36,514 nucleotides of DNA. Source: a virus. The stretch spans positions 1 through 36,514 of the IMG/VR virus record IMGVR_UViG_3300043640_000033; one strand, written 5' to 3'. The notes beneath the pieces are model-generated. The model made no database searches and was not told the origin of the DNA. It worked only from the letters and a program-made list of their open reading frames with translations. Made by a program: the position numbers and the translations under genes. Shown here in pieces: positions 28,063 through 36,449 of the stretch. The first letter of the stretch is position 1; the number at the start of each line of letters is the position of its first letter.

Positions 28063-29289
28063 TTACGCAGTCAGGTCAATGACGCCGAACGCGGTGGGGC
28101 GGATGTGCACCATGACCAGGCGAGTGTCAACCCGGATCGCCTGCTTGCCATGAATGAAGTCGTCCGCGTTGGTGTTGGTCACCTGCACGTCAACGCCGCG
28201 CTTCACACCGAGGAAGGCGTAGTTGGCGTAGTCACCAGTGATGAACGAACCCGCAACGGCTGCCTGAGTCTGCACGACCGGGACGCCCCACAGCACCGAC
28301 GGAGCACCCGAGGTCGGGTTGCCGTAGATGTAGATGCCGTCAGTGGTCTTCAGCAGCGCAACCGGCTGCCAGTCAGCGGCGGTCACGAAGCCGACCGACG
28401 GCTCGGCGAAGCCGACCGTTCGGATCGTGGTGAACATCTTGTAGGCCGCGTCAATCAGGGTGTCAGCGCCCTTGTCCTGGGTGTTGATGCCGTCACGGTT
28501 GACCGTGCCGTTCAACTGGGGAGCGGTGCCGTTGCCCTGAAGGACCTGCTGATCGATCTTCTGCGCGAGCATGTTGCGGAGACGCGCGTTGACGTACGCC
28601 TCAGCGCCCGCCTCGTCCTCAAGCTGCTCGTCGGTGACGGGGAGCCAGGTGCCGACCTTCTGGACCAGTTCGGAACGCTCGGCCAGCGCGAGGGCAGACT
28701 CGGCGTACAGTCCACCTTCAAGGATGCCTGCGGCCGCGTTCGTGTACGTGGTCTCTTCCATGTACTTGTACGCAACCTGAGTCACCGGAAGGGTCACCAG
28801 GTGGTCGGTCACGGACGGAGCCGGAACCATCGGCTTGAGAGTCACCAGGCCCGAGCGGGTGGACTCAGGGGCCCAACCGGCGGTGGTCTGGAACAGCGTC
28901 TTGGTGTCAACGTCCAGGTGGGAGACGTGGCCCTTACGCGAACGCGAAGCGGACTTCGCGAACAGCGCGCCGATGCTCTGGTCACCCTTGACGATATGGC
29001 CGCTCTCGGCGCCCTTGCGCTCGGCGTCCTCTGCGGCGTACTCGTCGGCGACGGCAGCGGCGTTGCCGAGAGCCTTCATGGCCTCAACGTCGGCCTTGAG
29101 GGGCGCAAGCTCCTCGTTGCGGGCGCGAATCCACTCCAGCTTGTCGGCCTTGCTGCCGGACACGGACTTGATCCGGTCCATGTCGTACACGCCACCGTCG
29201 GCCTTGGCTTCCTGCATGACGGCGAACAGTTCCTTGCGCTTGGCGTCAAGCTTGCCTTGCGCGTCCTTCAGTCCGGGGAAATCAGTCAT
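28063..29289 (-). CDS. Major capsid protein, HK97 fold
   Basis: 408 residues from the ATG at 29289, 5 bases after the protease stop, with GGAG inside the end of the protease gene. About 110 N-terminal residues are charged and helical (LKDAQGKLDAKRKELFAVMQEA...), a delta-type scaffolding domain likely removed by the protease. The rest is the shell domain with ETTYTNAAAGILEGGLYAES, IDQQVLQGNGTAPQLNG and WGVPVVQTQAAVAGSFITGD, all typical of HK97-like capsids. The frame continues further upstream, but that part is inside the protease gene. Confidence 0.93.
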   Translation of the reverse strand: MTDFPGLKDAQGKLDAKRKELFAVMQEAKADGGVYDMDRIKSVSGSKADKLEWIRARNEELAPLKADVEAMKALGNAAAVADEYAAEDAERKGAESGHIVKGDQSIGALFAKSASRSRKGHVSHLDVDTKTLFQTTAGWAPESTRSGLVTLKPMVPAPSVTDHLVTLPVTQVAYKYMEETTYTNAAAGILEGGLYAESALALAERSELVQKVGTWLPVTDEQLEDEAGAEAYVNARLRNMLAQKIDQQVLQGNGTAPQLNGTVNRDGINTQDKGADTLIDAAYKMFTTIRTVGFAEPSVGFVTAADWQPVALLKTTDGIYIYGNPTSGAPSVLWGVPVVQTQAAVAGSFITGDYANYAFLGVKRGVDVQVTNTNADDFIHGKQAIRVDTRLVMVHIRPTAFGVIDLTA

Positions 29290-29293
29290 TGCC

Positions 29294-30016
29294 CTACTCC
29301 GTTTCGAGTGTTTCGGCGAGGCTCGACAGCCACATGGCGTCAAGCTCTTCGCCATCGGCGTCGGCCTCTTCGACCTTGCCAGCGATGATGGTTGCCAGAG
29401 CTTCAGCGGATGCCTTCAGCTCTGTGAGAGCGTCGGCGTTCACCTTCGAGAGGGAATCGCCGTTCTCGGCGCGTAGGGCAACTACCCGTTCGGCGCTCTT
29501 TACTGCACCCCTCACCGCAACTACGGCGAGAGAAATCTCTTCGTTCAGTGTCGGACCTGAACCCTTCGCGGATACCGTTCGAGTACCCTCACCCGCTCCG
29601 CGAAGAACGGGTGACACCTCATGTACGGACATGGACTTGAGGACTCGAACCGACTTGCCCTCATGCTCACCAGGTGAAGAATCGAGTACGTCGAAGCCGT
29701 ATGACCACTCCCCCTTGGAGCCAAGAGCCTTGACAACTTCGAAGGTGTCCCTTCCGCCCGTGGTGTTCATGAAGAACTGACCCTTCATGACTACCTTGTC
29801 GCCCACTTCATGGATAGTGCCCTTGCCGACCGGCAGCGCACCCTCCCACGACTTGTGACCGTAGGCGGAGATAACAACCTCGGCGCCCTCTGTGAACGCA
29901 CCCTTCACGGTTACGTCGTCGTCCTTGTCCTTGACGTTCAACGTAGCGAAGACCGCTTCAACTTCGCCCTTCGTCTCGTCCTTGATTTCGACCTGGCCGA
30001 GCGTCTTCTTATCCAC
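29294..30016 (-). CDS. Prohead protease (S78 family)
   Basis: 240 residues from the GTG at 30016, preceded by GGAGG. Catalytic-type residues are H54 (GHKSWEGALPVG), S105 (GEWSYGF) and E133 (VHEVSPVLRGAG), the His-Ser-Glu arrangement of HK97-type proteases. The C-terminal ~90 residues form a long charged helical region (VRGAVKSAERVVALRAENG..., LKASAEALATIIAGKVEEADAD) that could act as a fused scaffolding segment. The gene lies between portal and capsid as usual and overlaps the portal stop. Confidence 0.9.
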   Translation of the reverse strand: MDKKTLGQVEIKDETKGEVEAVFATLNVKDKDDDVTVKGAFTEGAEVVISAYGHKSWEGALPVGKGTIHEVGDKVVMKGQFFMNTTGGRDTFEVVKALGSKGEWSYGFDVLDSSPGEHEGKSVRVLKSMSVHEVSPVLRGAGEGTRTVSAKGSGPTLNEEISLAVVAVRGAVKSAERVVALRAENGDSLSKVNADALTELKASAEALATIIAGKVEEADADGEELDAMWLSSLAETLETE

Positions 30017-31679
30017 CTGAGCCACCTCCGGGCTTCGGTTTGCCCGATGCGGGCTTCGGTACGGGCGGCTTTGCCGCTGCGGCGGGCTTCGGTGGGGCCG
30101 CTGGCGGCTTGCCAGCACCGGCCGGGGCAGGAGTGCCACCCGACCCGGGAGCGGCCATCAGAGGCTGACCCGTGGGGGACCAGTCGGTGACAGGCTGGTC
30201 CGGCGTGACGACCAGCTTTGCGAGGTCGTTCTTCTCGACCGCATCGCGCGCCGATTCCTCGGTGAACCCTGCGGACACAAGTGCCTGCATGGTCTGAGCC
30301 TGAAGCTGAATGATCCGGGCCATGCCTTCGGTCTCTTCCAGCTCGTTCTCGGGGTCAACCGGCGGTTGCATCTGCACGGACACAAGGCCGGTGTGCTGGC
30401 CGAGCAGCTTCCGGATGTCGTTGGAGAACACGGCGTCAACGGCGGCATCGGGCTTGTAGCCGGACTTGATTGCGCTGTCGACACTATTCATGTCGATACG
30501 CATGATGTTCGCGCGGTCTTCCTGGTCCTCGCGGAGGAACGCTATGCCGTCTTCGTCCCACCAGAGGACGGAGTCGGATGGCACGTCCACCAGGACGGCC
30601 AGCGAGGAAGCGGCGTTGCGCCACAGGTAGCGGATCGTCCCGTCGGCGAACCGGCGCCGATTGGCTGCCATGTTGCCGGAGTTGAGCGCCGAGCCCTGCA
30701 TGCCTTCGGAGAACCCGACCCAGGAGGCGGGGACACCGGCGGCGGACGCTATCCGGGACTCGCCCTTACCGATGACGGCCGAGAAGTCCATGGACTTGAA
30801 GTCGTGGGACAGGGGCGTCACATCGGCGCCGCCCATGAGGAACAGCGTCTTGTAAGCATTCCACGCGCCCTGATGGGACCCGTTGAACTTCTCCACGAAT
30901 TCCGCGAAGTCCTCGGGGTTCGTGTCCTTGTCGAACGTGACCGCCATGTTGGGGACAGCGGCGTTGTCGAAGAACGCGCCCTTGTGCTTCGTGGCCGACT
31001 TGTCCGCCTCCACCTCTCGGAGGATCGGGGTCAGCCACGACATGCCACGGAACCGTGCGATGGGGTCGGGTACGGGCGCGTAGTGGACGATCTCGTTCGT
31101 CGCCAACAGCACCTTGTCCGGGGCGTTGTCGCCCTGCGGCTGGTAGGTGATGCCCATGAGCTTCGCGTCGGCAGCCCGGATGTTCCCGGACTTGGAGCCG
31201 ATGATCATGGTCACCCAGTCCGGACGAAGCCGCACAAGCCGTTCTCCAGGCTTCCCCTTCGCGGCATTACCAAGACGCCCGGCGTCGTCCGCCCGGGTCC
31301 ACCAGGAGTTGCCAGCGAGGCTTGCGTCCTGCTCCATGCGGGACAGGAGGTCGCCGGTCGTGCCACCCTCCCACGGGGTCTCCAGGAGGTTCAGGGCCTG
31401 GCTCCCGTGCAGCTTCCCCGACGCCTTGTTCTTGAACGTGAACACGGCTTCGGAGAACACGAACTGCCTGGCCTGTACGCACGCGAAGACCGGCCCGGAC
31501 GCCTTGAACGCGCCCATCACGTAGCCCTCGAAGTCGTTCCCGATCATCTCGCGGTCGGTCCACGCGGTTCCGCCGAACGGCTCGAACCTGTTGAGCGGAT
31601 GTTCCGGCGAGAACATAGACGGCATGCGGCCGTCCCAACCGCCGGAGCGGAAGTTCTTCAGGAAGGATCGAACTCCCAT
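30009..31679 (-). CDS. Portal protein (HK97 family)
   Basis: 556 residues from the ATG at 31679 (MGVRSFLKNF), with GGGGAG about 9 bases upstream. It contains the family stretch HKGAFFDNAAVPNMAV, the ...NGSHQGAWNAYKTLFLMGG segment, GVPASWVGFSEGMQGS and NMAANRRRFADGTIRYLW, all usual in phage_portal (PF04860) proteins. The C-terminal ~45 residues are low complexity Pro/Lys/Ala/Gly. It forms the dodecameric DNA gate at the vertex and connects to the terminase. Confidence 0.93.
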   Translation of the reverse strand: MGVRSFLKNFRSGGWDGRMPSMFSPEHPLNRFEPFGGTAWTDREMIGNDFEGYVMGAFKASGPVFACVQARQFVFSEAVFTFKNKASGKLHGSQALNLLETPWEGGTTGDLLSRMEQDASLAGNSWWTRADDAGRLGNAAKGKPGERLVRLRPDWVTMIIGSKSGNIRAADAKLMGITYQPQGDNAPDKVLLATNEIVHYAPVPDPIARFRGMSWLTPILREVEADKSATKHKGAFFDNAAVPNMAVTFDKDTNPEDFAEFVEKFNGSHQGAWNAYKTLFLMGGADVTPLSHDFKSMDFSAVIGKGESRIASAAGVPASWVGFSEGMQGSALNSGNMAANRRRFADGTIRYLWRNAASSLAVLVDVPSDSVLWWDEDGIAFLREDQEDRANIMRIDMNSVDSAIKSGYKPDAAVDAVFSNDIRKLLGQHTGLVSVQMQPPVDPENELEETEGMARIIQLQAQTMQALVSAGFTEESARDAVEKNDLAKLVVTPDQPVTDWSPTGQPLMAAPGSGGTPAPAGAGKPPAAPPKPAAAAKPPVPKPASGKPKPGGGSGG

Positions 31680-31683
31680 ATCA

Positions 31684-33222
31684 TCACGCTCCCCATGCTG
31701 CCATCGGTTTCGGTCGCTTCTTGTGTGAAAGTCGCTTGTGGCCCCAGAACGCATTGGTTGCGGCGACCAGGGGGCAGATATCCGCCGCCGGGTTCCGCTT
31801 GTCCCATGCCCAAAGGTCCGCGATATCCCGCTTGTCGGCGTTCGCTACAGCGGTATTCAGGTCGGCTTGCGCCATGTGGACGAGGTACGGGGGCGGGCCG
31901 TCCTTCTGCGGGATCACAGCGGAGTAGAAGTCGCCGCACGCGCCCGCGTGTTCACGCATCAGCGGGTGGATCATCTTGACGTGCGCCTTTTCCAGCTCGT
32001 CAACGTAGGTCACCGCTTGGGTTCCCTTGTCGATGACGAACGTCGAGTTGCGGTAGCGGTCGGCGAGTTGCTTGATTCTCGGAACCACCCAGTTGGTACC
32101 CGGGCGGTAGTCGAGGATGTCGTCCGCGTTGCCGGTGATCTCGACGTGCGTCTTACCTTCGCCATTGTCACCGGCGACGGCGATGCACGAATACCGGCGG
32201 TCCGGGGTGGTGTCCACGGAGAACGTATACTGCCCCTGGATCTTGGACAGAGGGTCGGTGCGGGCCATCCACGGGTCCTTGCCGATGATCCGCCAAGCCT
32301 CGCCCTCAACGGGCCAGTCACCTATGGACAGTCGCTCCTGATTGAACACATCCGGGTCCATGCCGGTGAACTCGGAGCGGATGTTCTCCTCTTCGAGCCG
32401 GATGCCTAGCCCGGGGTTCGCCTTCGCCCACGCCAACAGGCTGCCCCTGTCGTCGTGGTCGGTGCAGCCCTTGTAGCACATCACGTTGTGGCCGTTCGCG
32501 GACCACTCGGCGAACAGCAGCCGGGGGTCAGAGCCTGCGATGCCACGATCTCGGGCTCGCCCGAAGTGCTCCGACTCGCGGTCACCGGCCGAACCGGCGT
32601 ACATGATCTGGACGTCGGGCCTGGCGGCCGTGGCGGGGAGCATGGCGCCTACCATCTCCTTTTTCAGGATCATGGCTTCGTCCATCACAAGCTTGTCGAT
32701 GGAGAAGCCACGGGCGGCGCCCTTGGTCCTGGTCTTGAAGATGAGCCGCTGGCCGCTGACCAGGGTCACGGACTCGTCACCGTGGGACCACTTGATGCCG
32801 CCCCGGGCCAGCTCGCCTTTCAGCTCGTCGGTCCCGGAGATCAGGGACTCGATCCTCTGGAAGTGCTCCTTGGATGTGGCGAATTCGTGCGCCGAGTGAC
32901 AGATGACCTTCGCACCGAGGATGTACAACCAGGCAAGTTCCAGGGCTTCCATGATGGAACCCTTGCCGTTCTGCCTCGCCACAATGAGCGCGATCTCGTA
33001 CGCGGACGAGCGGCGCATCATCTTGTCAAGGATCTCGTTGTAGTACCAGCCTTCGGGCTTCTCGGCCAGCACCTTTTCCACAACCCACTGTTGCCAGGGA
33101 TCGAGGAACAGACCGGCCATTTCAGCCAGCTGAATAGCGGCCGCCCCCGGGCTTGCGATTCCCAGCTCGCCGTACCGCAGACTTTCCGGACAGTGGGACA
33201 GGCGGGGCGTCTGAACCCCCAT
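31684..33222 (-). CDS. terL: Terminase large subunit
   Basis: 512 residues from the ATG at 33222 (AGGA 8-9 bases upstream); a TTG at 33246 is an alternative. ATPase part: Walker A-like VARQNGKG (residues 81-88) and Walker B LVMDEA (D181, E182). Nuclease part: SVDTTPDRR (D337) and later acidic residues, the RNase-H-like metal site. Other family marks are the DPWQQ helix near residue 41 and SAHEFATSKEHFQR. It packages DNA into proheads using the small subunit and portal. The first 101 bases overlap the small-subunit frame. Confidence 0.94.
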   Translation of the reverse strand: MGVQTPRLSHCPESLRYGELGIASPGAAAIQLAEMAGLFLDPWQQWVVEKVLAEKPEGWYYNEILDKMMRRSSAYEIALIVARQNGKGSIMEALELAWLYILGAKVICHSAHEFATSKEHFQRIESLISGTDELKGELARGGIKWSHGDESVTLVSGQRLIFKTRTKGAARGFSIDKLVMDEAMILKKEMVGAMLPATAARPDVQIMYAGSAGDRESEHFGRARDRGIAGSDPRLLFAEWSANGHNVMCYKGCTDHDDRGSLLAWAKANPGLGIRLEEENIRSEFTGMDPDVFNQERLSIGDWPVEGEAWRIIGKDPWMARTDPLSKIQGQYTFSVDTTPDRRYSCIAVAGDNGEGKTHVEITGNADDILDYRPGTNWVVPRIKQLADRYRNSTFVIDKGTQAVTYVDELEKAHVKMIHPLMREHAGACGDFYSAVIPQKDGPPPYLVHMAQADLNTAVANADKRDIADLWAWDKRNPAADICPLVAATNAFWGHKRLSHKKRPKPMAAWGA

Positions 33223-33478
33223 CAAGGATTCCTGTGATGCTGGCAAGACGATTCACCTTCCCCTCTTCAGGCAGCGCTTCGATCTCGGCGAGTACCGTCT
33301 GAAGACGCAGGATGAGCGAAGCCTGATCACCGGTCCGCAGCCTTGAATTCTCGCACGTCTTACACAAGTTGGCTTCGAGTTCGTGGGCGATGTGATCCCG
33401 GATGGCTTCGAGCTGCGTACGCCGGTCGCCCTTGACCGCCTCCGACAGGGGCACGCGGCTCGTCTCGTCTATGGTCAC
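33122..33478 (-). CDS. Putative terminase small subunit
   Basis: 118 residues, GTG start in a GTGA overlap with the preceding gene. Helical N-terminal two-thirds (RTQLEAIRDHIAHELEANL, SLILRLQTVLAEIEALPEEGKVNRL) have the look of actinophage small terminases placed directly before the large subunit; a CKTC pair sits at 39-42. The C-terminal ~33 residues (Gly/Pro/Arg-rich) are encoded inside the start of the large-subunit gene, a 101-base overlap. Function is inferred mostly from place and helical pattern. Confidence 0.62.
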   Translation of the reverse strand: MTIDETSRVPLSEAVKGDRRTQLEAIRDHIAHELEANLCKTCENSRLRTGDQASLILRLQTVLAEIEALPEEGKVNRLASITGILDGGSDAPPVPLSGKSAVRRAGNRKPGGGRYSAG

Positions 33479-35301
33479 GTCGCCCCCTTCCAGCGGATCT
33501 CTGTAGGCACCGCCACGGCGCGAACCTCCCGGGCCACATCCTTGCCGCGCACCTCGGGTTCCACGATGATCAACCGTTGCCGGGGCGCACCGAAGTAGAT
33601 GCCCTTCTGCCCGGCGTGGCCGGTGGCATGAGCAGTCTCCGGGCGCACGGTGATCCGCACGGTGGCGGAGTAGGCGTGCCCGATGGCTGAACCCTTGCCG
33701 GTGGTCTGCAAGTTGATCGAGTTCGGGGCGTACGAGGTTCCCGTGCCGTGCACGGTGGCCGGTAGCACGGTGATCCGCACGGTGGCGGAGTAGGCGTGGC
33801 CGGTGGAGGCAGCATGCCCAGGGAAGCCCTGTACGGTCGTACCGGCCGTTGAGGGCTGCGGTACGGCCGTGGTGGCGTGCGCGGTGTCGGTGGTCGCCGA
33901 GACGCGCACAGAGGGGCTGTGAGCGACGCCCAGCGCTGTTGCGTTACCGGCTGGCGCCAATGTCGTCGGCGCGCTGCCCTTGATTGCGAACGTGATCAGC
34001 GCTTGCCGCATGGCCGTCTGGAGAGTTCCAGACATGCCAGTTGACGCACCCGCCGTAAGCTTCACACCGTCCAGGATGGTGATTCCGCCACCCTGAGACC
34101 CGCCCGTAGTCGTTCCAACGATTCCCCGGTTAGAGGAGCGCCTAGTTACGCCTTGCAGGCTGGCGCTGGTGATGTTTCCAGAATCCGGGGGCTGTATGCC
34201 ACTCTGGTCTGTGGTCATCACGGTTACTACCATCTGCTTTGTATCAGTGGTGGTAACCCCCGGTGCAGACACCGTAGTTGTAGCAGTTCCTGCCACAGAT
34301 CCAGCAGTGGCAGCGAACGGACTCGAAGGGTCCGTGTTCCTGTACGCATGAATAATTGCGCACGTATGGTCACCGGTATCAGCTACCGTAGGATCGGAAT
34401 CACTACCCGTAGCATACTTGTAGAAGACCGTATTCCTGGTGCCGTTGGTGCCGCCAGAGTCCTGCGCCGTCGCGGCAAGGGTCCAACCCGAAGGCGCCGT
34501 TGCCGCCTGCCCCGTGTTCGACTCGACCAGGAGGAGCAGAAGGTCACCCGAGAGAACAGCGTCCGGGATAGTGGGAGTTACCGTGCTCGCACTGGACATG
34601 AAGCCCGAAGCGCTGAAGCCCATCCACGTGGGCGCGGGGGTAACCGTACCAACGTTCAGCTCGATCGTACGAGAAACGCTCTCGGACGGCGTAGCAGACG
34701 AACTAGTCGATATGCCCACATCCGAACCAGGTCCAGCGAACGGGGAGTCAACCGCGTCGTAGAGCTGAATCGCGTGCGAAACTGCGCCGCCAGAAAAGAA
34801 GTTGGCGTCATACCGCTCAGTTGCACCGGAAGACGTAGAACCCGTAATGGACGACGTTGCGCGGGTGTTCCTCGTATACACGGTGAACACGTTCGTTCCA
34901 GTGAACGTAGACGTAGGGCCCGTTACAGTGGTCGTGGCGCCATCCGAATGCTCAGCATGACCGCTAATAGGCGTGGCGTTGTCCACACCCCGGTAGGCCG
35001 AGATGCCCGCAACGGCGGCGCTTGACCCACCAGTCCAAGCGAGCGTGTAGTTGGCGCCGTCTCCGGACACCACCTTGTACCAGCAGCCTGCCTGCATGCC
35101 GCTGGTCGTCTCTACGGTGAGCAACGTCCAGCCTGAAGGCGTCGTGTATACCGGAGAGCCGATGGTGCCTACCGAAGCCGTCATGATCAATACGTCGCCG
35201 TCAGCGACGCTTGCAGGCTTCGGAACGGAAAGGCTATTGACCGCAGCGCCCGTACCCGTAGAAGCGGTAGCCGAGCCGACGAAAGTAGGTACGAAAGTCA
35301 C
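33475..35301 (-). CDS. Structural protein with two beta modules and repeated C-terminal strands
   Basis: 608 residues from a GTG. Two modules (about 1-200 and 205-430) share a pattern (P..V.DGDVL, then TPSGWTLL, later A.I.AYRG.D) with those in the large tail-tip protein. The C-terminal part (about 430-575) has repeated ~40-residue units marked by HAYSATVRITV, with a 34-bp exact DNA repeat, and ends in a charged strand-rich tail (RQRLIIVEPEVRGKDVAREV). It is probably a virion surface protein (head fibre or appendage). It sits upstream of the terminase genes, as in some actinophages. Confidence 0.78.
   Translation of the reverse strand: MTFVPTFVGSATASTGTGAAVNSLSVPKPASVADGDVLIMTASVGTIGSPVYTTPSGWTLLTVETTSGMQAGCWYKVVSGDGANYTLAWTGGSSAAVAGISAYRGVDNATPISGHAEHSDGATTTVTGPTSTFTGTNVFTVYTRNTRATSSITGSTSSGATERYDANFFSGGAVSHAIQLYDAVDSPFAGPGSDVGISTSSSATPSESVSRTIELNVGTVTPAPTWMGFSASGFMSSASTVTPTIPDAVLSGDLLLLLVESNTGQAATAPSGWTLAATAQDSGGTNGTRNTVFYKYATGSDSDPTVADTGDHTCAIIHAYRNTDPSSPFAATAGSVAGTATTTVSAPGVTTTDTKQMVVTVMTTDQSGIQPPDSGNITSASLQGVTRRSSNRGIVGTTTGGSQGGGITILDGVKLTAGASTGMSGTLQTAMRQALITFAIKGSAPTTLAPAGNATALGVAHSPSVRVSATTDTAHATTAVPQPSTAGTTVQGFPGHAASTGHAYSATVRITVLPATVHGTGTSYAPNSINLQTTGKGSAIGHAYSATVRITVRPETAHATGHAGQKGIYFGAPRQRLIIVEPEVRGKDVAREVRAVAVPTEIRWKGAT
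33645..33678. repeat. 34-bp direct repeat, copy 1
   Basis: The 34 bases here recur exactly at 33765-33798, offset 120 bp (40 codons). They encode the HAYSATVRITV segment of the surface protein's C-terminal repeats. Confidence 0.88.
33765..33798. repeat. 34-bp direct repeat, copy 2
   Basis: Exact second copy of the 33645-33678 repeat, 120 bp away and in the same reading frame. An older, diverged third unit (VAHSPSVRVSATT) follows at protein level. Confidence 0.88.
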
Positions 35302-35326
35302 GTCGGCTCAACCCCCATCACCTTAA

Positions 35327-35367
35327 AAGTTGTACGTTGCGGTCTGAGAAACCGTACCGTACAACTT
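35327..35367 (-). terminator. Nested stem-loop with U-tract in the late operon
   Basis: 35327-35336 pair with 35358-35367 (10 bp), and inside CGGT and ACCG form a second short stem. On the minus strand the structure is followed by CTTTTAAGG, a short U-run, so it looks like an intrinsic terminator in the 76-base gap between two structural genes. It may be partial, since essential late genes lie downstream. Confidence 0.6.
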
Positions 35368-35377
35368 CGGCAGCCTC

Positions 35378-35851
35378 TTACACGGTTATGTCGAAGATGC
35401 CCGACGCGTTCCACACGATGGTGAACGTGCCAGCCGTGACCGACTGCGAGCCACCAAAGTAGTGGTAGGAGATGCCCTGATCGGCGACCGTGCCAGCTGT
35501 GATCGCATCGTCGTACACCAGGCACCCGAACACCGCAGCAAGCGTTGCCGCCGTCGTGTTCGACAGGTCGTCCGCGTCGAACTTGATGACGCCCGCCGAA
35601 ACCGTGGCCGTCTTGTTCGACAACGCAAGCCCCACCGCAGGCCAGTTGGCATGCGTAACCTGGTTCGCCGTGACCCACTGGCCAGCGTTGTAGCCCTGGT
35701 TCGCCAACGTATCGGACTTGTTCGGCGTCGGAGTCGTGCCATACAGGGCCACCATGACCGAATCGGTGGTCAGCCCGGCGAAACCGGTGCCGCTCTTCTT
35801 CACCATCTGCAATGGCCACTGGTCGAGAATTGCGCTAGTGCTCCAAGTCAT
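35378..35851 (-). CDS. Phage structural protein, unknown
   Basis: 157 residues, MTWSTSAILDQWPLQMVKK..., Thr/Ala/Val/Gly-rich and mostly beta (TVSAGVIKFDADDLSN, VTAGTFTIVWNASGIFDITV). It looks like a virion surface protein of the type that precedes the terminase in actinophages. The ATG shares ATGA with the previous stop; the hairpin at 35327-35367 follows. No catalytic motif. Confidence 0.72.
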   Translation of the reverse strand: MTWSTSAILDQWPLQMVKKSGTGFAGLTTDSVMVALYGTTPTPNKSDTLANQGYNAGQWVTANQVTHANWPAVGLALSNKTATVSAGVIKFDADDLSNTTAATLAAVFGCLVYDDAITAGTVADQGISYHYFGGSQSVTAGTFTIVWNASGIFDITV

Positions 35852-36174
35852 GAGCGCACACCGCCTTTCGCTTGCGCCTTCGGGGCCAACACGGCCAGGT
35901 CGTTGGAACCATCCGGCCGCCGGGTCTCCACAGCCATCACGGGGCGGCCGGAGTCGTCCAAGGAGACCTTCTCAGTGCCTACGTAGTCCTCACGGAGCAC
36001 CGCCCGAACCTCTACGGCCCCGACATCCTTAGCGGGCACCATGGGGGCCGTCAGGCCGCTCAGCCCCCCGCACGCGTGCATGCGGGAATGCGGCCGAGAC
36101 TCCGTAGTCGTATCCGTCGCCGGGCAATTCGGACACGCCCAGCGATGTTGCGGGTTCAGGATAGGAATGTTCAC
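35848..36174 (-). CDS. Zinc-ribbon-containing late protein, unknown
   Basis: 108 residues. An N-terminal WACPNCPATDTTTESRPHSRM HACG region (C14, C17, H29/H33 and C35) looks like a small zinc site. The rest is alpha/beta (VRAVLREDYVGTEKVSLDDSGRPVMAVETRRPDGS). GTG start in GTGA overlap, stop in ATGA overlap. Function unknown; probably structural or assembly by position. Confidence 0.7.
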   Translation of the reverse strand: MNIPILNPQHRWACPNCPATDTTTESRPHSRMHACGGLSGLTAPMVPAKDVGAVEVRAVLREDYVGTEKVSLDDSGRPVMAVETRRPDGSNDLAVLAPKAQAKGGVRS

Positions 36175-36449
36175 TTCTCAGCCACCACCCGGATGGTAAA
36201 CGTGCGCTCGGCCGTGCGGCCACTGGTAGTCGTGATCGTATTCGTAACCGTAAACGGGCGCCCGGCAATGCCAGCCGACAGCCACACGGTGGTAACGGTC
36301 TGATCGAACACGTCAGAATCCTTGGTAAGACCAGCCGAAAGGGTCCAAGTAGACGATGCGATCGTTTCCTCGCCCGTGAGGTACTTAGTCCACCGGAACT
36401 GGTAGTCAAGCACCTCGCCGGGTGTCTTCTCGAAGTCGTAGACAGCCAT
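36171..36449 (-). CDS. Small Ig-like structural protein
   Basis: 92 residues from the ATG at 36449 (MAVYDFEKTPGE..., GAGG five bases upstream); an in-frame ATG at 36482 exists but has no ribosome site. The pattern YDFEKTPGEVLDYQFRWTKYL... TVWLSAGIAGRPFTVTNTIT... RTFTIRVVAEK is a beta-sandwich with late-strand TNTIT, common in phage head- or fibre-associated proteins. It is the first gene of the late operon seen here. Confidence 0.72.
   Translation of the reverse strand: MAVYDFEKTPGEVLDYQFRWTKYLTGEETIASSTWTLSAGLTKDSDVFDQTVTTVWLSAGIAGRPFTVTNTITTTSGRTAERTFTIRVVAEK

Noticed and set aside
28027-29388. Long plus-strand frame opposite the capsid gene (453 codons)
   Set aside because: Shadow of the major capsid gene; sequence is Arg/Val/Leu-rich and lacks a ribosome site.
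30366-31979. Long plus-strand frame opposite the portal gene (537 codons)
   Set aside because: Antisense shadow of the portal and terminase genes with no recognisable domain.
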